Shown: one piece after another, positions 5,176 to 5,893 of the stretch | How the letters are laid out: each line of letters begins with the position of its first letter | Position numbering within the stretch: position 1 is the stretch's first letter | DNA from: JAPLJQ01 sp037143735 | GTDB lineage: Bacteria > Desulfobacterota > Syntrophia > Syntrophales > UBA2185 | DNA: 5,893 nucleotides | Assembly (NCBI GenBank): GCA_037143735.1 | Contig: JBAWYD010000134.1 | Coordinates: 1 to 5,893 of the forward strand | Reading direction: 5' to 3' | Program-made: the position numbers and the translations under genes | Notes under the pieces: model-generated | What the model was told of the DNA's origin: nothing | Database searches by the model: none | What the model saw: the letters and a program-made list of their open reading frames with translations, nothing else

Positions 5176-5893
5176 TCCCGCCCGGCGTAATTTCCACGAT
5201 CCGGTTTGCCACAGTGGAGACAAATTCACGGTCGTGGGAGCTGAAGAGCACCACCTCCGTGAAGGCGATGAGACCGTTGTTGAGGGCGGTAATCGATTCG
5301 AGATCCAGATGATTGGTAGGTTCATCCATGATGAGGGCGTTGGCGCCGGTAAGCATCATTTTGGAGAGCATGCAGCGGACCCGCTCGCCCCCGGAAAGGA
5401 CACGCGTCTTTTTCAGCGCCTCTTCGCCGGAAAAAAGCATCCTGCCGAGAAATCCCCTGGCAAAGTTCTCTCCCTCGGCAGGGGGTGAATACTGGCATAG
5501 CCACTCGACCAGATTCAAGTCATTGTCAAAGTAGGCATTGCTGTCCTTCGGAAAATAGGTGGGGGTGATAGTCACTCCCCAGCGGAAGCTCCCGCTGTCC
5601 GGCATAATCTCTCCGGCCAGGATCTGGAAAAGGGTCGTCTTGGCCTGGCTGTTGACACCGACAAAGGCGATATTATCACCCCTGCGGACGTTCAGATTTA
5701 TGTCGGTCAAGAGTGGTAGTCCATTTATAGACTTTGAAAGCCCCTTTATCTCCAGGATGATATCGCCGCAGGCTCTTTCGGGCTTGAAGACGACATAGGG
5801 GTATTTCCTTGAAGATATGGGTATGTCTTCCAGGGTAAGCTTCTCCAGGAGTTTTTTCCGTGACGTGGCCTGCTTCGCCTTGGAGGCGTTGGA
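5075..5893 (-). CDS. ABC-F family ATPase, C-terminal half (5' end outside window)
   Basis: This is a soluble tandem-ABC protein of the kind that acts on ribosomes (translation factor or antibiotic protection), not in transport. The frame is open from the right edge, giving the last 272 residues. Residues 1-25 are the end of the charged inter-domain linker (SKAKQATSRKKLLEKL) and the rest is the second ABC domain. Its Walker A is divergent, GVNSQAKTT (79-87), keeping the Lys-Thr; the Q-loop region reads YFPKDS. The signature LSGGE (166-170), Walker B IMDEP (188-192, catalytic Glu191), the ABC-F hallmark EPTNHLD and switch histidine 220 in SSHD are intact. The pattern resembles the YbiT/YkpA-type subgroup, by memory. 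No membrane segment is present. The gene is convergent with the nucleotidase gene and overlaps it by 101 bp. A TTG at 5710 is internal, not the start. Confidence 0.92.
   Translation of the reverse strand, partial: SNASKAKQATSRKKLLEKLTLEDIPISSRKYPYVVFKPERACGDIILEIKGLSKSINGLPLLTDINLNVRRGDNIAFVGVNSQAKTTLFQILAGEIMPDSGSFRWGVTITPTYFPKDSNAYFDNDLNLVEWLCQYSPPAEGENFARGFLGRMLFSGEEALKKTRVLSGGERVRCMLSKMMLTGANALIMDEPTNHLDLESITALNNGLIAFTEVVLFSSHDREFVSTVANRIVEITPGGIIDRTMGFEEYLEDEEIARVRDELFQGSHVAAL

Noticed and set aside
5054..5488. 144-codon plus-strand frame across the ABC-F gene
   Set aside because: It is antisense to the signature and Walker B region of ABC-F, with composition typical of an antisense frame.
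1..5893. CRISPR array, tRNA, rRNA, transposase or phage genes
   Set aside because: I scanned both strands and saw no regularly spaced repeats, no recognisable RNA genes and no mobile-element proteins; the only repeat is the non-coding element at 3283-3421.

Overview
The window looks like a chromosomal segment from an anaerobic bacterium of moderate GC content, most likely a deltaproteobacterium (Desulfobacterota/Syntrophales-like). This is an inference from gene content: a tungstate uptake operon, its regulator architecture, and a G-rich paired intergenic repeat of a kind I associate with that group. No rRNA or other marker is present to fix the taxonomy.

Left half, minus strand (3168 down to 1): one compact operon. 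It begins with a regulator that joins an excisionase/MerR-type helix-turn-helix to a periplasmic-binding-protein-like domain (2248-3168). Then come the tungstate-binding protein TupA (1360-2229), the permease TupB (647-1345) and the ATPase TupC (650 down to the left edge, C-terminus cut off). Gaps are 18 nt, 14 nt and a 4-nt ATGA overlap, so the genes are almost certainly co-transcribed and partly translationally coupled. TupA captures the oxyanion outside the membrane, TupB forms the channel and TupC supplies ATP hydrolysis. The regulator probably senses oxyanion in the cytoplasm and controls its own operon.

Centre (3169-3474): a divergent intergenic region of about 300 bp. It holds a consensus TATAAT for the tup operon, a 7-4-7 inverted repeat at the likely transcription start (candidate operator), and a 139-bp element with perfect 27-bp inverted ends (3283-3421). 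That element contains two G/C-rich hairpins and a G-quadruplex motif on each strand. A weak promoter for the rightward gene starts just past it.

Right half: a secreted UshA-like 5'-nucleotidase/UDP-sugar hydrolase on the plus strand (3475-5175). It runs tail to tail, with a 101-bp overlap, into an ABC-F family ATPase on the minus strand (5893 down to 5075, N-terminal half cut off). The nucleotidase C-terminal extension is antisense to the ABC-F gene and looks like loss of an earlier stop codon. These two genes have no obvious functional link to the tup operon. I see no CRISPR array, tRNA, rRNA or insertion sequence. The most unusual features are the central repeat, the candidate operator and the overlapping gene ends.
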